DNA from: a virus
Reading direction: 5' to 3' (one strand)
Length of the DNA stretch: 36,326 nt
IMG/VR virus record: IMGVR_UViG_3300021960_000231
Location: 1 to 36,326 of that record
Shown here: piece after piece, positions 14,420 through 21,486 of the stretch
Numbering within the stretch: position 1 is the first letter of the stretch
How the letters are laid out: each line of letters opens with the position of its first letter
Made by a program: the position numbers and the translations under genes
Notes under the pieces: generated by a model
Seen by the model: only the letters and a program-made list of their open reading frames with translations
The model's database searches: none
What the model was told of the DNA's origin: nothing

Positions 14420-15100
14420 ATGAGTAGTATAAAGTTTAGTGCAGCCAGTAAGATGCCATGCTTTTCATGGTCACTAGAAGCTATGATTACATGTGCTGGT
14501 GCTGTAGATATTGTCACTGGTGCTGTCGTTGCAGCTTGTGAGATATGCTATGCAAGAGGTGGCTTCTATCAGATGCCTAGTGTTAAGGCACTACGCCAAC
14601 ACAACAAGGAGGATTGGAAACGTCCTGAGTTTGTTGATGAGTTCATAGTCAAGCTAGATAACTCGCGTTACTTTCGATGGTTCGATAGCGGTGACTGTTA
14701 CACAACCAAGCTGGCGTGGAAGATGTATGCTATCATGAAAGCTACGCCTTGGTGTCAGCATTGGTTCCCAACTAGACAGTATAAGTTTGATAAATATAAG
14801 GTGGTGTTAGATGCAATGGCTTTACTACCCAATGTTGTTGTTAGGTTCAGCAGTGATAGTATTACAGGTGGACTTGTTGATGGGGCTACTACTTCCACTA
14901 TTGTCCCCTATGTAGAGACACCAGTAAGTTTCCTAGGAAACATTGAGGTCTGTCTAGCATACGAGAGACAAGGTAAGTGTGATACCTGTCGAGCGTGTTG
15001 GGATAAAGATGTAGAGTTGATTGTCTATCCTGCTCATGGACGTATGGCTAAGAAAGTTTATAATGAAAATCAATTAATAAAATTGAAGGAGGTAGCATGA
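14420..15100 (+). CDS. Phage GP88-like (gene product 88 family) protein
   Basis: 226 aa. The arrangement SAASKMPCFSWSLEA (C14), C25, then CEICYARGGFY (C40, C43), FRWFDSGDCYT and WFPTRQYKF matches the gene product 88 domain known from actinophages and other phages. A cysteine pair (CDTCRACW) lies near the C-terminus. The clustered cysteines suggest a metal or iron-sulphur site, but the biochemical role of the family is unknown to me. AAGAGG precedes the start. Palindrome copy 5 lies inside the gene and encodes VSFLGN. The stop overlaps the next ATG. Confidence 0.8.
   Translation: MSSIKFSAASKMPCFSWSLEAMITCAGAVDIVTGAVVAACEICYARGGFYQMPSVKALRQHNKEDWKRPEFVDEFIVKLDNSRYFRWFDSGDCYTTKLAWKMYAIMKATPWCQHWFPTRQYKFDKYKVVLDAMALLPNVVVRFSSDSITGGLVDGATTSTIVPYVETPVSFLGNIEVCLAYERQGKCDTCRACWDKDVELIVYPAHGRMAKKVYNENQLIKLKEVA
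14928..14941 (+). promoter_or_regulatory. Palindromic element GTTTCCTAGGAAAC, copy 5 (intragenic)
   Basis: Exact copy in frame within the GP88-like gene. Even the flank ATTGAGG resembles the ATTGGAG next to intergenic copies, so it looks like the same element and not a chance match. Confidence 0.85.
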
Positions 15101-15240
15101 GTAAAACATTAGGTAGGTTTATAGTAGGTGCAATCATAGGGTTCTGTGGTGCAGCATTATTCAGTGGCAATCCTATGGCAGCATTGATAGCAGCAGTGCT
15201 ATGTGGTGTAGCTGTAGATAAATTATTAAGAGAGGATTGA
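15097..15240 (+). CDS. Small two-helix membrane protein
   Basis: 47 aa. Two hydrophobic stretches, FIVGAIIGFCGAALFS and MAALIAAVLCGVAV, are joined by GNP, with a charged C-terminal tail (DKLLRED). The start overlaps the upstream stop (ATGA) and follows GGAGGTAGC. Likely an inner-membrane hairpin of unknown role; possibilities include superinfection exclusion or host-membrane modulation, neither shown by the sequence. Confidence 0.7.
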   Translation: MSKTLGRFIVGAIIGFCGAALFSGNPMAALIAAVLCGVAVDKLLRED

Positions 15241-15243
15241 GTT

Positions 15244-15441
15244 ATGTTTATAGGTATTATGTTAATGTCAGGTATGTTTGCGTTAGATAACCCTGAGTTT
15301 GTCAGTGCAGTTAAGGCTGACTTGGAAGCAGGTAAGTCATGGACGTATGTAGGTTCACAGCCACCACCAGAGAATGGTGTAGCTATTCCAGTGTCTAGCC
15401 TCACGACAGGTGAAGACATTGTATTGTTTGTTACTAAGTAG
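15244..15441 (+). CDS. Small early protein with hydrophobic N-terminus
   Basis: 65 aa. MFIGIMLMSGMFALDN is hydrophobic but short for a membrane anchor. The rest is soluble-looking (EFVSAVKADLEAGKSWTYVG, GVAIPVSSLTTGEDIVLFVT). It follows the membrane protein by 3 bp with an AGAGGATTGAG site. No known family recognised. Confidence 0.65.
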   Translation: MFIGIMLMSGMFALDNPEFVSAVKADLEAGKSWTYVGSQPPPENGVAIPVSSLTTGEDIVLFVTK

Positions 15442-15450
15442 AGGTGACGT

Positions 15451-15669
15451 ATGAAGATGTATAAAGTATTTGAGTTAGCTGATCACAGGTTCACATGGGC
15501 TGGTGGTTGTTTGATTAACATATACTATGTTAAGGGGGACTACGTTAACAATAGGGTAGACATCATTGAGTTCTATGAAACGTATGACGATGGTGAGGTA
15601 GCTTCTCTGTGCCTTGATTGGTTAGAGAAGAATGAGATCATTACAGAAGCAGTAGCATATAAATTTTAG
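15451..15669 (+). CDS. Small early protein, unknown function
   Basis: 72 aa, Tyr- and Trp-rich (YKVFELADHRFTWAGG, INIYYVKGDYVNNRVDIIEF) with an acidic C-terminal half. GAGGTGAC precedes the start. No motif is recognised. It sits in the run of unknown rightward genes before the replication module. Confidence 0.65.
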   Translation: MKMYKVFELADHRFTWAGGCLINIYYVKGDYVNNRVDIIEFYETYDDGEVASLCLDWLEKNEIITEAVAYKF

Positions 15670-15678
15670 GAGAGTATC

Positions 15679-15909
15679 ATGACTACACTATTTGAATTAC
15701 ATCATCAACTGTTTGAAGCAGAGCGTCATTACAAAGCACTGGATGAGGCTGAGGATATTGTTAATGCAATGGAGAAAGCAACTCAGTTGTACACGCCTTG
15801 GCTTATTGCCTTACAAGGTGCAGTGAAGGAAGCTGTTCATAAGGCTAGTGTTAAGGTGGATACAATCAATGATCTAATTGAAGAGTTACCAGATGGTGAT
15901 TTATGTTGA
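15679..15909 (+). CDS. Small helical early protein, unknown function
   Basis: 76 aa, helical and acidic (LFELHHQLFEAERHYKALDE; INDLIEELPDGDLC). TAGGAGAGT precedes the start. It may be a short coiled coil. No family is recognised. The stop overlaps a start of the next gene (TGATG). Confidence 0.65.
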   Translation: MTTLFELHHQLFEAERHYKALDEAEDIVNAMEKATQLYTPWLIALQGAVKEAVHKASVKVDTINDLIEELPDGDLC

Positions 15910-16052
15910 TGGCAGTGGTGCTAGTCATTGGTATAAAGATGATGGCTCCTAATGATCATGACCCTATGTATCATTGTAGCCTGACTCTTATAGAACAAGG
16001 TCACACTACAGAGTACGCTTTAGATTTCTGTAGAGAGATAATGAAAGATTAA
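15909..16052 (+). CDS. Very small early protein, possibly membrane-linked
   Basis: 47 aa from the ATG at 15909 (TGATG overlap); an in-frame ATG at 15903 would add two residues. MAVVLVIGIKMMAPNDHDPM is followed by YHCSLTLIEQGHTTEYALDF. The hydrophobic start is too short for a clear helix. The ribosome site is weak, so expression would rely on coupling. Low-certainty gene. Confidence 0.45.
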   Translation: MAVVLVIGIKMMAPNDHDPMYHCSLTLIEQGHTTEYALDFCREIMKD

Positions 16053-16138
16053 TTATTATTTCTTTTTAAACTCTTAAGAGAGATTGTAGCACATCCCTTT
16101 GCATTAGTGGAGGGGGTAGAGTTAATATAGTAGTTTAA

Positions 16139-16152
16139 GTTTCCTAGGAAAC
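16139..16152 (+). promoter_or_regulatory. Palindromic element GTTTCCTAGGAAAC, copy 6
   Basis: It lies 87 bp after the previous gene and is followed by ATTGGAGAAAGTAAC and the ATG at 16168. The 16053-16138 gap also holds a CTCTTAAGAG palindrome (16071-16080) and a TTTGCATTAG stretch like the flank of copy 4. Confidence 0.9.
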
Positions 16153-16167
16153 ATTGGAGAAAGTAAC

Positions 16168-16452
16168 ATGGCAATTTTAAAAGACAGAGTTAAGCAGGGC
16201 TTGTCACCTAGCACAGTGGTTGAGGATATGGATTGTAGGTATGTTAAGAACGTAGACGTTAAGCACACACGAACTGTTATCTTAACTGAGCAGTACCTCA
16301 AGAGGATAGAGAGAGACAGCTACATCTTTGAGATACTAGAGGCTAGTGAGGATCCTGTCGTACAGCGTATGGTTGAGGAAGCAAGAGCAGAGTATGAGGC
16401 AGACATTGAGGTGCTGGAAGGTAATGAGTATCACATTGCAGGAGATAGGTAA
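16168..16452 (+). CDS. Early protein, unknown function
   Basis: 94 aa, acidic C-terminal helices (VVQRMVEEARAEYEADIEVLE) after a mixed N-terminus (AILKDRVKQGLSPSTVVEDM). The palindrome and GGAG ribosome site immediately precede it. The stop overlaps the next start (TAATG), tying it to the helix-turn-helix gene. No family recognised. Confidence 0.7.
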   Translation: MAILKDRVKQGLSPSTVVEDMDCRYVKNVDVKHTRTVILTEQYLKRIERDSYIFEILEASEDPVVQRMVEEARAEYEADIEVLEGNEYHIAGDR

Positions 16453-16733
16453 TGAGTATCGTCTTTGTTCCTAAGATTAAGGAGAGTTACAATATCCCTG
16501 CAAAATCAGTGCTTGCCAAGCAGCCTAGGACAAACTATAATCCTATCTCTGAGCTTGACTTAAAGAGGATCGTCTGTCTACGGGCTATGAATGTGTCATA
16601 CAATAACATAGCTAAGTTGATACACAGATCATCTAACACTATAGCTTGGCACGTACATGATAAGATGTTATTCGTAGAGATTAATCAGCTACAACAGAAA
16701 CTAATCAATGATATTATGGAGGAAGATGAGTGA
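16452..16733 (+). CDS. Helix-turn-helix DNA-binding protein (putative phage regulator)
   Basis: 93 aa. Residues about 35-75 (SELDLKRIVCLRAMNVSYNN, IAKLIHRSSNTIAWHVHDK) form a homeodomain-like or sigma-region-4-like helix-turn-helix: a helix, a turn at MNVS, a second helix NNIAKLI and a recognition helix SSNTIAWHV. It probably binds DNA and controls phage or host transcription. It is the only clear small DNA-binding regulator in the rightward unit, so it is a candidate ligand of the GTTTCCTAGGAAAC sites, but nothing direct links them. The start is coupled to the gene before. Confidence 0.7.
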   Translation: MSIVFVPKIKESYNIPAKSVLAKQPRTNYNPISELDLKRIVCLRAMNVSYNNIAKLIHRSSNTIAWHVHDKMLFVEINQLQQKLINDIMEEDE

Positions 16734-16930
16734 CAGAAATGCAGATCAAGACGCTTAAGAATAAATCTCTTAAGCAAAAGTTATCAGAGTCTAAACAACG
16801 TATGGAAATACAGAAGGAGATTGATAACTATGAGACAGCTATACGACAAGGTAGTAGGTTCATGACGTACCATCTTGACAAGGTTGTTAAACTTAAAGCT
16901 AAACTACTGGAGGTAGGTAATGACAATTAA
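16730..16930 (+). CDS. Small basic coiled-coil protein
   Basis: 66 aa starting at GTG (16730), supported by GGAGG 8-9 bp upstream and overlap with the previous stop (GTGA). It is Lys-rich and helical (IKTLKNKSLKQKLSESKQRM; DKVVKLKAKLLEVG). No domain recognised; likely a short coiled coil that may pair with a neighbour. It overlaps the next gene by 11 bp. Confidence 0.6.
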   Translation: MTEMQIKTLKNKSLKQKLSESKQRMEIQKEIDNYETAIRQGSRFMTYHLDKVVKLKAKLLEVGNDN

Positions 16931-17132
16931 AATTGAGGTCAACATTGACCAAGCTAATGAGATAGCAGTAGAGGTTCTTATGAACTACTTCATTGTAGTG
17001 TATGAAGAGAGTTATGATTCGCAGAAGTGGGACACACTGATCGCTTTAGACACGGTGCTATCTCATATCATGAACCCAAGAGAATATGAGGACTTTACTA
17101 ATGGCATTTCTAAGGACGCATTTAGCGTGTGA
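16920..17132 (+). CDS. Small acidic protein before primase, unknown function
   Basis: 70 aa (IEVNIDQANEIAVEVLMNYF; WDTLIALDTVLSHIMNPREY), helical and acidic. GGAGGTAGGTA precedes the start. It overlaps the primase-helicase start by about 32 bp, so translation is probably coupled. Such small genes often sit just before the primase in marine podoviruses, but I know no function. Confidence 0.65.
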   Translation: MTIKIEVNIDQANEIAVEVLMNYFIVVYEESYDSQKWDTLIALDTVLSHIMNPREYEDFTNGISKDAFSV

Positions 17133-18702
17133 TGATTGTAGCAGCAGTGATGGCATGTCCATAGATGATAAGGGCTGGTCGTATTGCTTTGTATGTGAAA
17201 CAAGAAAGAAGGTAGGAGATAGTATGGAGATAACAAGTAGTACCGATAAGAAACCTAATGGTAACTTTGACAAGTTGAAAGAAAGTTTAATGTCTGGACA
17301 ATACAAGAGTGTTGTCAACCGAGGCATATCAAGCGACACCTGTAAGGCATACAAGTCCCAACTCCAAGGGGATGTAATGCACTTCGGGTATCATGATAAG
17401 GATGGGTACTTAGTTGGTGCTAAGACACGCTCACCTGATAAAGACTTTCGTACTCAAGGTAACTGGAAGGACACTGTTCTATTCGGACAGAACCTATTCA
17501 CCAAGGGCGGTAAGTACATCACCATAACTGAGGGTGAGTATGATGCTATGTCTGCCTACCAGATGCTTGGTAGTAAGTACCCTGTAGTATCAATAAAGAA
17601 TGGTAGTAGTGCTGCCTTGAAGGACTGTCGTGCCAGCTATGAATACCTAGACAGCTACGAGAATATTGTAGTGTGCTTTGACGCAGACGAGTCAGGTATG
17701 AAAGCTGCTAACCAAGTGGCTGAGTTGTTCGGAGGCAAAGCCAAGGTATTCAAACACACTAAGGATGAGAAGGATGCAAATGATTATGTTAAGTTCGGAC
17801 GCAACAAAGAGTTTGTTGATCGCTGGTGGTCGTCAGAAAGATTTGTTCCCGATGGAATTGTTGCAGGGAGTAGCTTATGGGATGAAGTTAATAAGCCCAT
17901 TGCCCCTGCCGAATGTCTCTACCCATATGAAGGGATCAATAAGCTCACTTATGGAATCCGATTCGGAGAACTGGTCACAGTTACGGCTGGATCTGGGCTA
18001 GGTAAGAGTCAGTTCATGCGAGAGATTATCTGGCAGATCATTAGTAAGACTAAGGATAACATAGGTATATTATTCCTTGAGGAAAGTATAAAGAAAGCAG
18101 CACTGTCTCTTATGAGTCTTGCAGCTAACAAACCTTTACACCTACCTGACACTGTAGCTACGGATGAGGAAAGACTAGACGCATTCAATGCCACACTAGG
18201 CACTGATCGTGTGTTCCTGTTTGATCACTTCGGTTCTACTGGTGTAGATAATATTGTCAGTCGTGTTAGGTACATGGCTAAGGGACTAGGCTGTAAGTAT
18301 GTTGTGCTTGATCATGTGTCTATTGTTGTGTCAGCACAAGCTAATGGTGATGAGCGCAAGGCATTAGATGAGATCATGACTAGGCTGAGGATGCTCGTAC
18401 AGGAGACAGGGATAGCCTTGTTCATCGTTTCACACCTCAAGCGTCCTGACAGTAAGGGTCATGAGGAAGGTGCTGCTACCAGCCTGTCACAGCTTCGTGG
18501 CTCTGGTTCTATAGCACAGCTTAGTGATATGGTTCTAGGTCTTGAACGTAATGGACAGGCAGAGGATCCAGAGGAACGTAACACTACCCATGTACGGGTA
18601 CTTAAGAACCGATTCTGTGGCATCACAGGTAAGGCATCCCCTTTACTCTATGATCACATTACTGGTAGAATGTTAGAAGTATTAGAAGAGGATGAGCTAT
18701 GA
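17101..18702 (+). CDS. Bifunctional primase-helicase (T7 gp4-like)
   Basis: 533 aa from the ATG at 17101, chosen for GAGGA with an 8-bp spacer; an ATG at 17086 would add five residues. The N-terminal zinc-binding domain has C10, C13, C29 and C32 (ACDDCSSSDG...YCFVCE). The TOPRIM primase core shows ITEGEYDAMSA (E144) and VCFDADESG (D194/D196). A DnaB/gp4-like helicase domain follows: Walker A GSGLGKS (297-303), GILFLEE, VVLDHVS, LFIVSHLKRP, GSGSIAQLSD and an arginine-finger-like KNRFCG. It unwinds the fork and primes lagging-strand synthesis with the polymerase encoded just downstream. Confidence 0.94.
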   Translation: MAFLRTHLACDDCSSSDGMSIDDKGWSYCFVCETRKKVGDSMEITSSTDKKPNGNFDKLKESLMSGQYKSVVNRGISSDTCKAYKSQLQGDVMHFGYHDKDGYLVGAKTRSPDKDFRTQGNWKDTVLFGQNLFTKGGKYITITEGEYDAMSAYQMLGSKYPVVSIKNGSSAALKDCRASYEYLDSYENIVVCFDADESGMKAANQVAELFGGKAKVFKHTKDEKDANDYVKFGRNKEFVDRWWSSERFVPDGIVAGSSLWDEVNKPIAPAECLYPYEGINKLTYGIRFGELVTVTAGSGLGKSQFMREIIWQIISKTKDNIGILFLEESIKKAALSLMSLAANKPLHLPDTVATDEERLDAFNATLGTDRVFLFDHFGSTGVDNIVSRVRYMAKGLGCKYVVLDHVSIVVSAQANGDERKALDEIMTRLRMLVQETGIALFIVSHLKRPDSKGHEEGAATSLSQLRGSGSIAQLSDMVLGLERNGQAEDPEERNTTHVRVLKNRFCGITGKASPLLYDHITGRMLEVLEEDEL

Positions 18703-19001
18703 CATACGATCAACTGGTAGATAAGCGTGGTGAACTAATGGAACTGTTAGGTAACAGTAATGATCCATCAGCTAGACAAGCTATCAAGGTAGCACTCAAG
18801 CGAGTGGGTGTGTTAATAGAGTTCGATGAGTTAGGTGCTGAGGTGTTAGACCAAGGGTACGGACGTAACTTAGTTATTGATAATGAGTTCACGTACATTG
18901 TAGCTACAGGTAAGTGGAGAACTAATGCAGTAGATAAGTGGTATAGCTCACGCGGCCCTGAGTATTTCTATAAGAAAGTAAAGCAAGGAGAATACGTATG
19001 A
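18699..19001 (+). CDS. Small replication-module protein, unknown function
   Basis: 100 aa. A helical N-terminal half (YDQLVDKRGELMELLG; ARQAIKVALKRVGVLIEF) precedes a beta-like C-terminal half (EFTYIVATGKWRTNAVDKWY). The start overlaps the primase-helicase stop (ATGA) and its own stop overlaps the next gene. Placement suggests a replication accessory protein. No motif is recognised. Confidence 0.65.
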   Translation: MTYDQLVDKRGELMELLGNSNDPSARQAIKVALKRVGVLIEFDELGAEVLDQGYGRNLVIDNEFTYIVATGKWRTNAVDKWYSSRGPEYFYKKVKQGEYV

Positions 19002-19285
19002 CTAAGTATACTGATGAGAATTTTAATGAGTTTGATAACGCTCATCCCGAAATATATGAGGGCTTCAAAAGGTTTGCATTGAAAGCAATGGCTGTCCGTA
19101 AGCACTACAGTTCTAGGGCTGTCTTCCATGCCTTAAGATGGGAAACTATTATTGATTCTGGTGGTGAGTTTAAAATAAATAATAATTGGAGTCCCTTCTA
19201 TGCTAGAAAGTTTATGAAGGAATCTCCTAGCCATGAAGGATTCTTTAGGAGTCGTGTTCAGACTCATGCGAGAGGTGATGAATGA
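18998..19285 (+). CDS. Conserved phage protein near polymerase, unknown function
   Basis: 95 aa. NEFDNAHPEIYEGFKRFAL, VFHALRWETIIDSGGEFKIN and NNWSPFYARKFMKESP match a widely seen small phage and prophage protein with a FDxxNPxxYxxF...INNNxxPxYAR pattern. The function is not known to me. Coupled to the previous gene by ATGA overlap; GCAAGGAG precedes it. It may assist replication or recombination. Confidence 0.7.
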   Translation: MTKYTDENFNEFDNAHPEIYEGFKRFALKAMAVRKHYSSRAVFHALRWETIIDSGGEFKINNNWSPFYARKFMKESPSHEGFFRSRVQTHARGDE

Positions 19286-19324
19286 GTAAGATAGGCAACT
19301 ATGTACTAGGGAGAATAGAAGACA

Positions 19325-21010
19325 ATGATAACATTAGATATAGAAACAACTACGGCTATGGATCACATATGGTGCTGTGGCTTGCACATAACAGGAGAGA
19401 AAAGAATAAGCGTAATGAGGAATCCAAGGCAGGTAATGGACAAGTGTTCAAGGGATCAGGTATTCGTTGGGCATAACATTGTCAACTTTGATGCACCTAA
19501 ACTTAAAGAACTATGGGATCTAGTAATCCCTGATAATAAGTTAAGGGACACACTGCTAATGTCAAGGCTATGGAATCCTAGGCTATCAGGTGGGCACTCA
19601 TTAGAAGCATGGGGAGAACGTCTTGGTTATTCTAAGATTGACTTCACTGACTACGATGGTGGTCTATCAGAGGAAATGATCACGTACTGTAAGCGTGACG
19701 TATCACTCACAGTTAAGTTAGAAGAGTATCTAACTACCGCCCTAAGTAAGGATGGTTTCTCTGATGAGAGCATACAGCTTGAGCATGAAGTAGCAGTTAT
19801 AACATCTGAGCAAGAGAGAAATGGTTTTAAGTTAGACATAGGTAGGGCTAACGAGTTATTAACTAACCTTATGGAGCGTATGAATGTCCTTGAAAGAGAA
19901 GTCCAAGAAGTCTTCCCTCCCTTGGTGGAGGAACGAGTCTCGGAAAAGACAGGAAAGAAACTCAAGGATAAAGTCACAGTCTTTAACCTCGGAAGCAGAA
20001 AGCAAATTGCCTCACGCCTCCAAGGAAAAGGAATAGTATTTAAAGACCAGACTGAGAAGGGTAACATCATTGTCAATGAGAAGACCTTAGCATCCATTGA
20101 TCTACCAGAAGCAAGGCTTATAGGTGAGTACCTAACCTTACAGAAACGAGTAGGTCAGATAGATAACTGGGTTAATGCAGTGGCTGATGATGGTCGTGTA
20201 CATGGGCGGTGCATAACTAATGGTGCTGTCTCTGGACGTATGACACATCAGAGTCCTAACATGGCACAAGTGCCAGCTAGTAAGCATGACAAGAAGACAG
20301 GTGAGTTACTATGGGGTAGAGACTCATGGTATGGTACTGACTGTCGTGCCTGTTGGATTGTTGATGAGGGTAATGTGTTGGTTGGCATAGACGCTTCTGG
20401 TTTAGAATTGAGAATGCTTGCCCACTACATGAATGATAAGGCTTACACTAAACAATTATTAGAAGGAGATATACATACATACAATCAGAAGATGGCTGGC
20501 TTAGAAACTAGAGATCAGGCAAAAACTTTTGTGTACGCTCTGATTTATGGTGGAGGTAGTGCAAAGATAGGACAGATCGCTGGAGGCTCATCCCATAAAG
20601 GTAAGCAGCTAGTCGATAAGTTCATGAGTAATCTACCTGCCTATGCTAGGCTAAAGAAGAAGGTGTTGACTGCTATGCGTACTAATGGTACACTACAGGG
20701 GCTGGACGGCAGAAGGTTGCGTGTCGAGTCAGAGCATTCAGCTTTGAATTTTTTATTGCAATCAGCAGGTGCTGTAGTAATGAAGAAAGCACTGGTCATA
20801 CTACATGAGAAACTAACTAAGCGCAGGGTATGGTTTAAGATAGTTGCTAATGTACATGATGAGTGGCAAATAGAAACCACTGAAGACTACGCTCGTACAG
20901 TAGGTGAGTTAGGTAGACTCGCTATCAAAGAAGCTGGTGAGTGGTTCGATATGAACTGTCCATTAGATGGTGACTATAAGGTTGGTCACAGTTGGGCAGA
21001 AACACACTAG
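19325..21010 (+). CDS. DNA polymerase, family A (T7-like, with 3'-5' exonuclease)
   Basis: 561 aa, shorter than T7 gp5 (704 aa). The start at 19325 gives exonuclease motif I at the very N-terminus (LDIET, D5/E7); Exo II is GHNIVNFDAP (49-58) and Exo III YCKRDVS (121-127). Polymerase motif A is DASGLELRM (D356), motif B RDQAKTFVYALIYG (R396, K400, Y404, Y408) and motif C NVHDEW (H511, D512, E513). Y404 occupies the position of E. coli Phe762, as in T7, a residue tied to less discrimination against dideoxynucleotides. The compact thumb leaves little room for a thioredoxin-binding insert. It replicates the phage genome. Palindrome copy 7 follows the stop. Confidence 0.95.
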   Translation: MITLDIETTTAMDHIWCCGLHITGEKRISVMRNPRQVMDKCSRDQVFVGHNIVNFDAPKLKELWDLVIPDNKLRDTLLMSRLWNPRLSGGHSLEAWGERLGYSKIDFTDYDGGLSEEMITYCKRDVSLTVKLEEYLTTALSKDGFSDESIQLEHEVAVITSEQERNGFKLDIGRANELLTNLMERMNVLEREVQEVFPPLVEERVSEKTGKKLKDKVTVFNLGSRKQIASRLQGKGIVFKDQTEKGNIIVNEKTLASIDLPEARLIGEYLTLQKRVGQIDNWVNAVADDGRVHGRCITNGAVSGRMTHQSPNMAQVPASKHDKKTGELLWGRDSWYGTDCRACWIVDEGNVLVGIDASGLELRMLAHYMNDKAYTKQLLEGDIHTYNQKMAGLETRDQAKTFVYALIYGGGSAKIGQIAGGSSHKGKQLVDKFMSNLPAYARLKKKVLTAMRTNGTLQGLDGRRLRVESEHSALNFLLQSAGAVVMKKALVILHEKLTKRRVWFKIVANVHDEWQIETTEDYARTVGELGRLAIKEAGEWFDMNCPLDGDYKVGHSWAETH

Positions 21011-21011
21011 A

Positions 21012-21025
21012 GTTTCCTAGGAAAC
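21012..21025 (+). promoter_or_regulatory. Palindromic element GTTTCCTAGGAAAC, copy 7
   Basis: It begins 2 bp after the polymerase stop. The 3' flank TTTGCAATTAGG resembles that of copy 4. A weak promoter-like TTGCAA-18-TAAAAT follows, with the SSB ATG at 21076. Confidence 0.88.
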
Positions 21026-21075
21026 TTTGCAATTAGGTCTAGTGTACTTTTAAAATTATTAAGGAATTAAAATCC

Positions 21076-21486
21076 ATGCAAAATCTAAATGAAGTAGTAA
21101 AGATCCAAGCCACCGCTTTCTGGTTCTCATTCCTAGAGAAGAATGAAATGTCAGACAAGTATCAAGTTGATGTGAGTCAGCTATCTGAGGAACAAGTAGA
21201 TCGCTTGGAGGGTATGGGCATCAGTGTTAAGAACAAGGGCGATGATCGTGGTTACTTTGTAACTGCCAAGTCTTCTAAGTATGCACCTCGCGTTGAGGAT
21301 GTTGACGGGTTCAAGATGGACAAGCCAGTAGGTAATGGTAGCAAGTGTACGTTTATCATTAAGCCTTACGACTATAACTTCAAGGGTAAGACAGGTGTTG
21401 GTGTTGGTTTATCCAAGGCGCGTGTCGATGATCTCGTTGTCTTCCTCAAGGACGATGCAGCCTTTGACGATGTACCAGAGATATAG
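21076..21486 (+). CDS. Single-stranded DNA-binding protein (T7 gp2.5-like, putative)
   Basis: 136 aa. The segments IQATAFWFSFLEKNEMSDKY, VDVSQLSEEQVDRLEGMGIS, DRGYFVTAKSSKYAPRV and VGNGSKCTFIIKPYDYNFK fit an OB-fold family of phage SSB proteins encoded beside family A polymerases. The C-terminal end is acidic (KDDAAFDDVPEI), as expected for partner binding by gp2.5-type proteins. It would coat single strands and coordinate primase-helicase and polymerase. AAGGAAT precedes the start. Confidence 0.78.
   Translation: MQNLNEVVKIQATAFWFSFLEKNEMSDKYQVDVSQLSEEQVDRLEGMGISVKNKGDDRGYFVTAKSSKYAPRVEDVDGFKMDKPVGNGSKCTFIIKPYDYNFKGKTGVGVGLSKARVDDLVVFLKDDAAFDDVPEI

Noticed and set aside
16053-16138. tRNA or small gene in the gap before palindrome copy 6
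   Set aside because: No cloverleaf and no start with ribosome site; only a CTCTTAAGAG palindrome is visible.
19282-19476. 64-codon frame starting at the overlap with the previous stop
   Set aside because: It overlaps the polymerase start by about 150 bp, and the polymerase frame holds exonuclease motif I from its first residues. It might at most help translational coupling.
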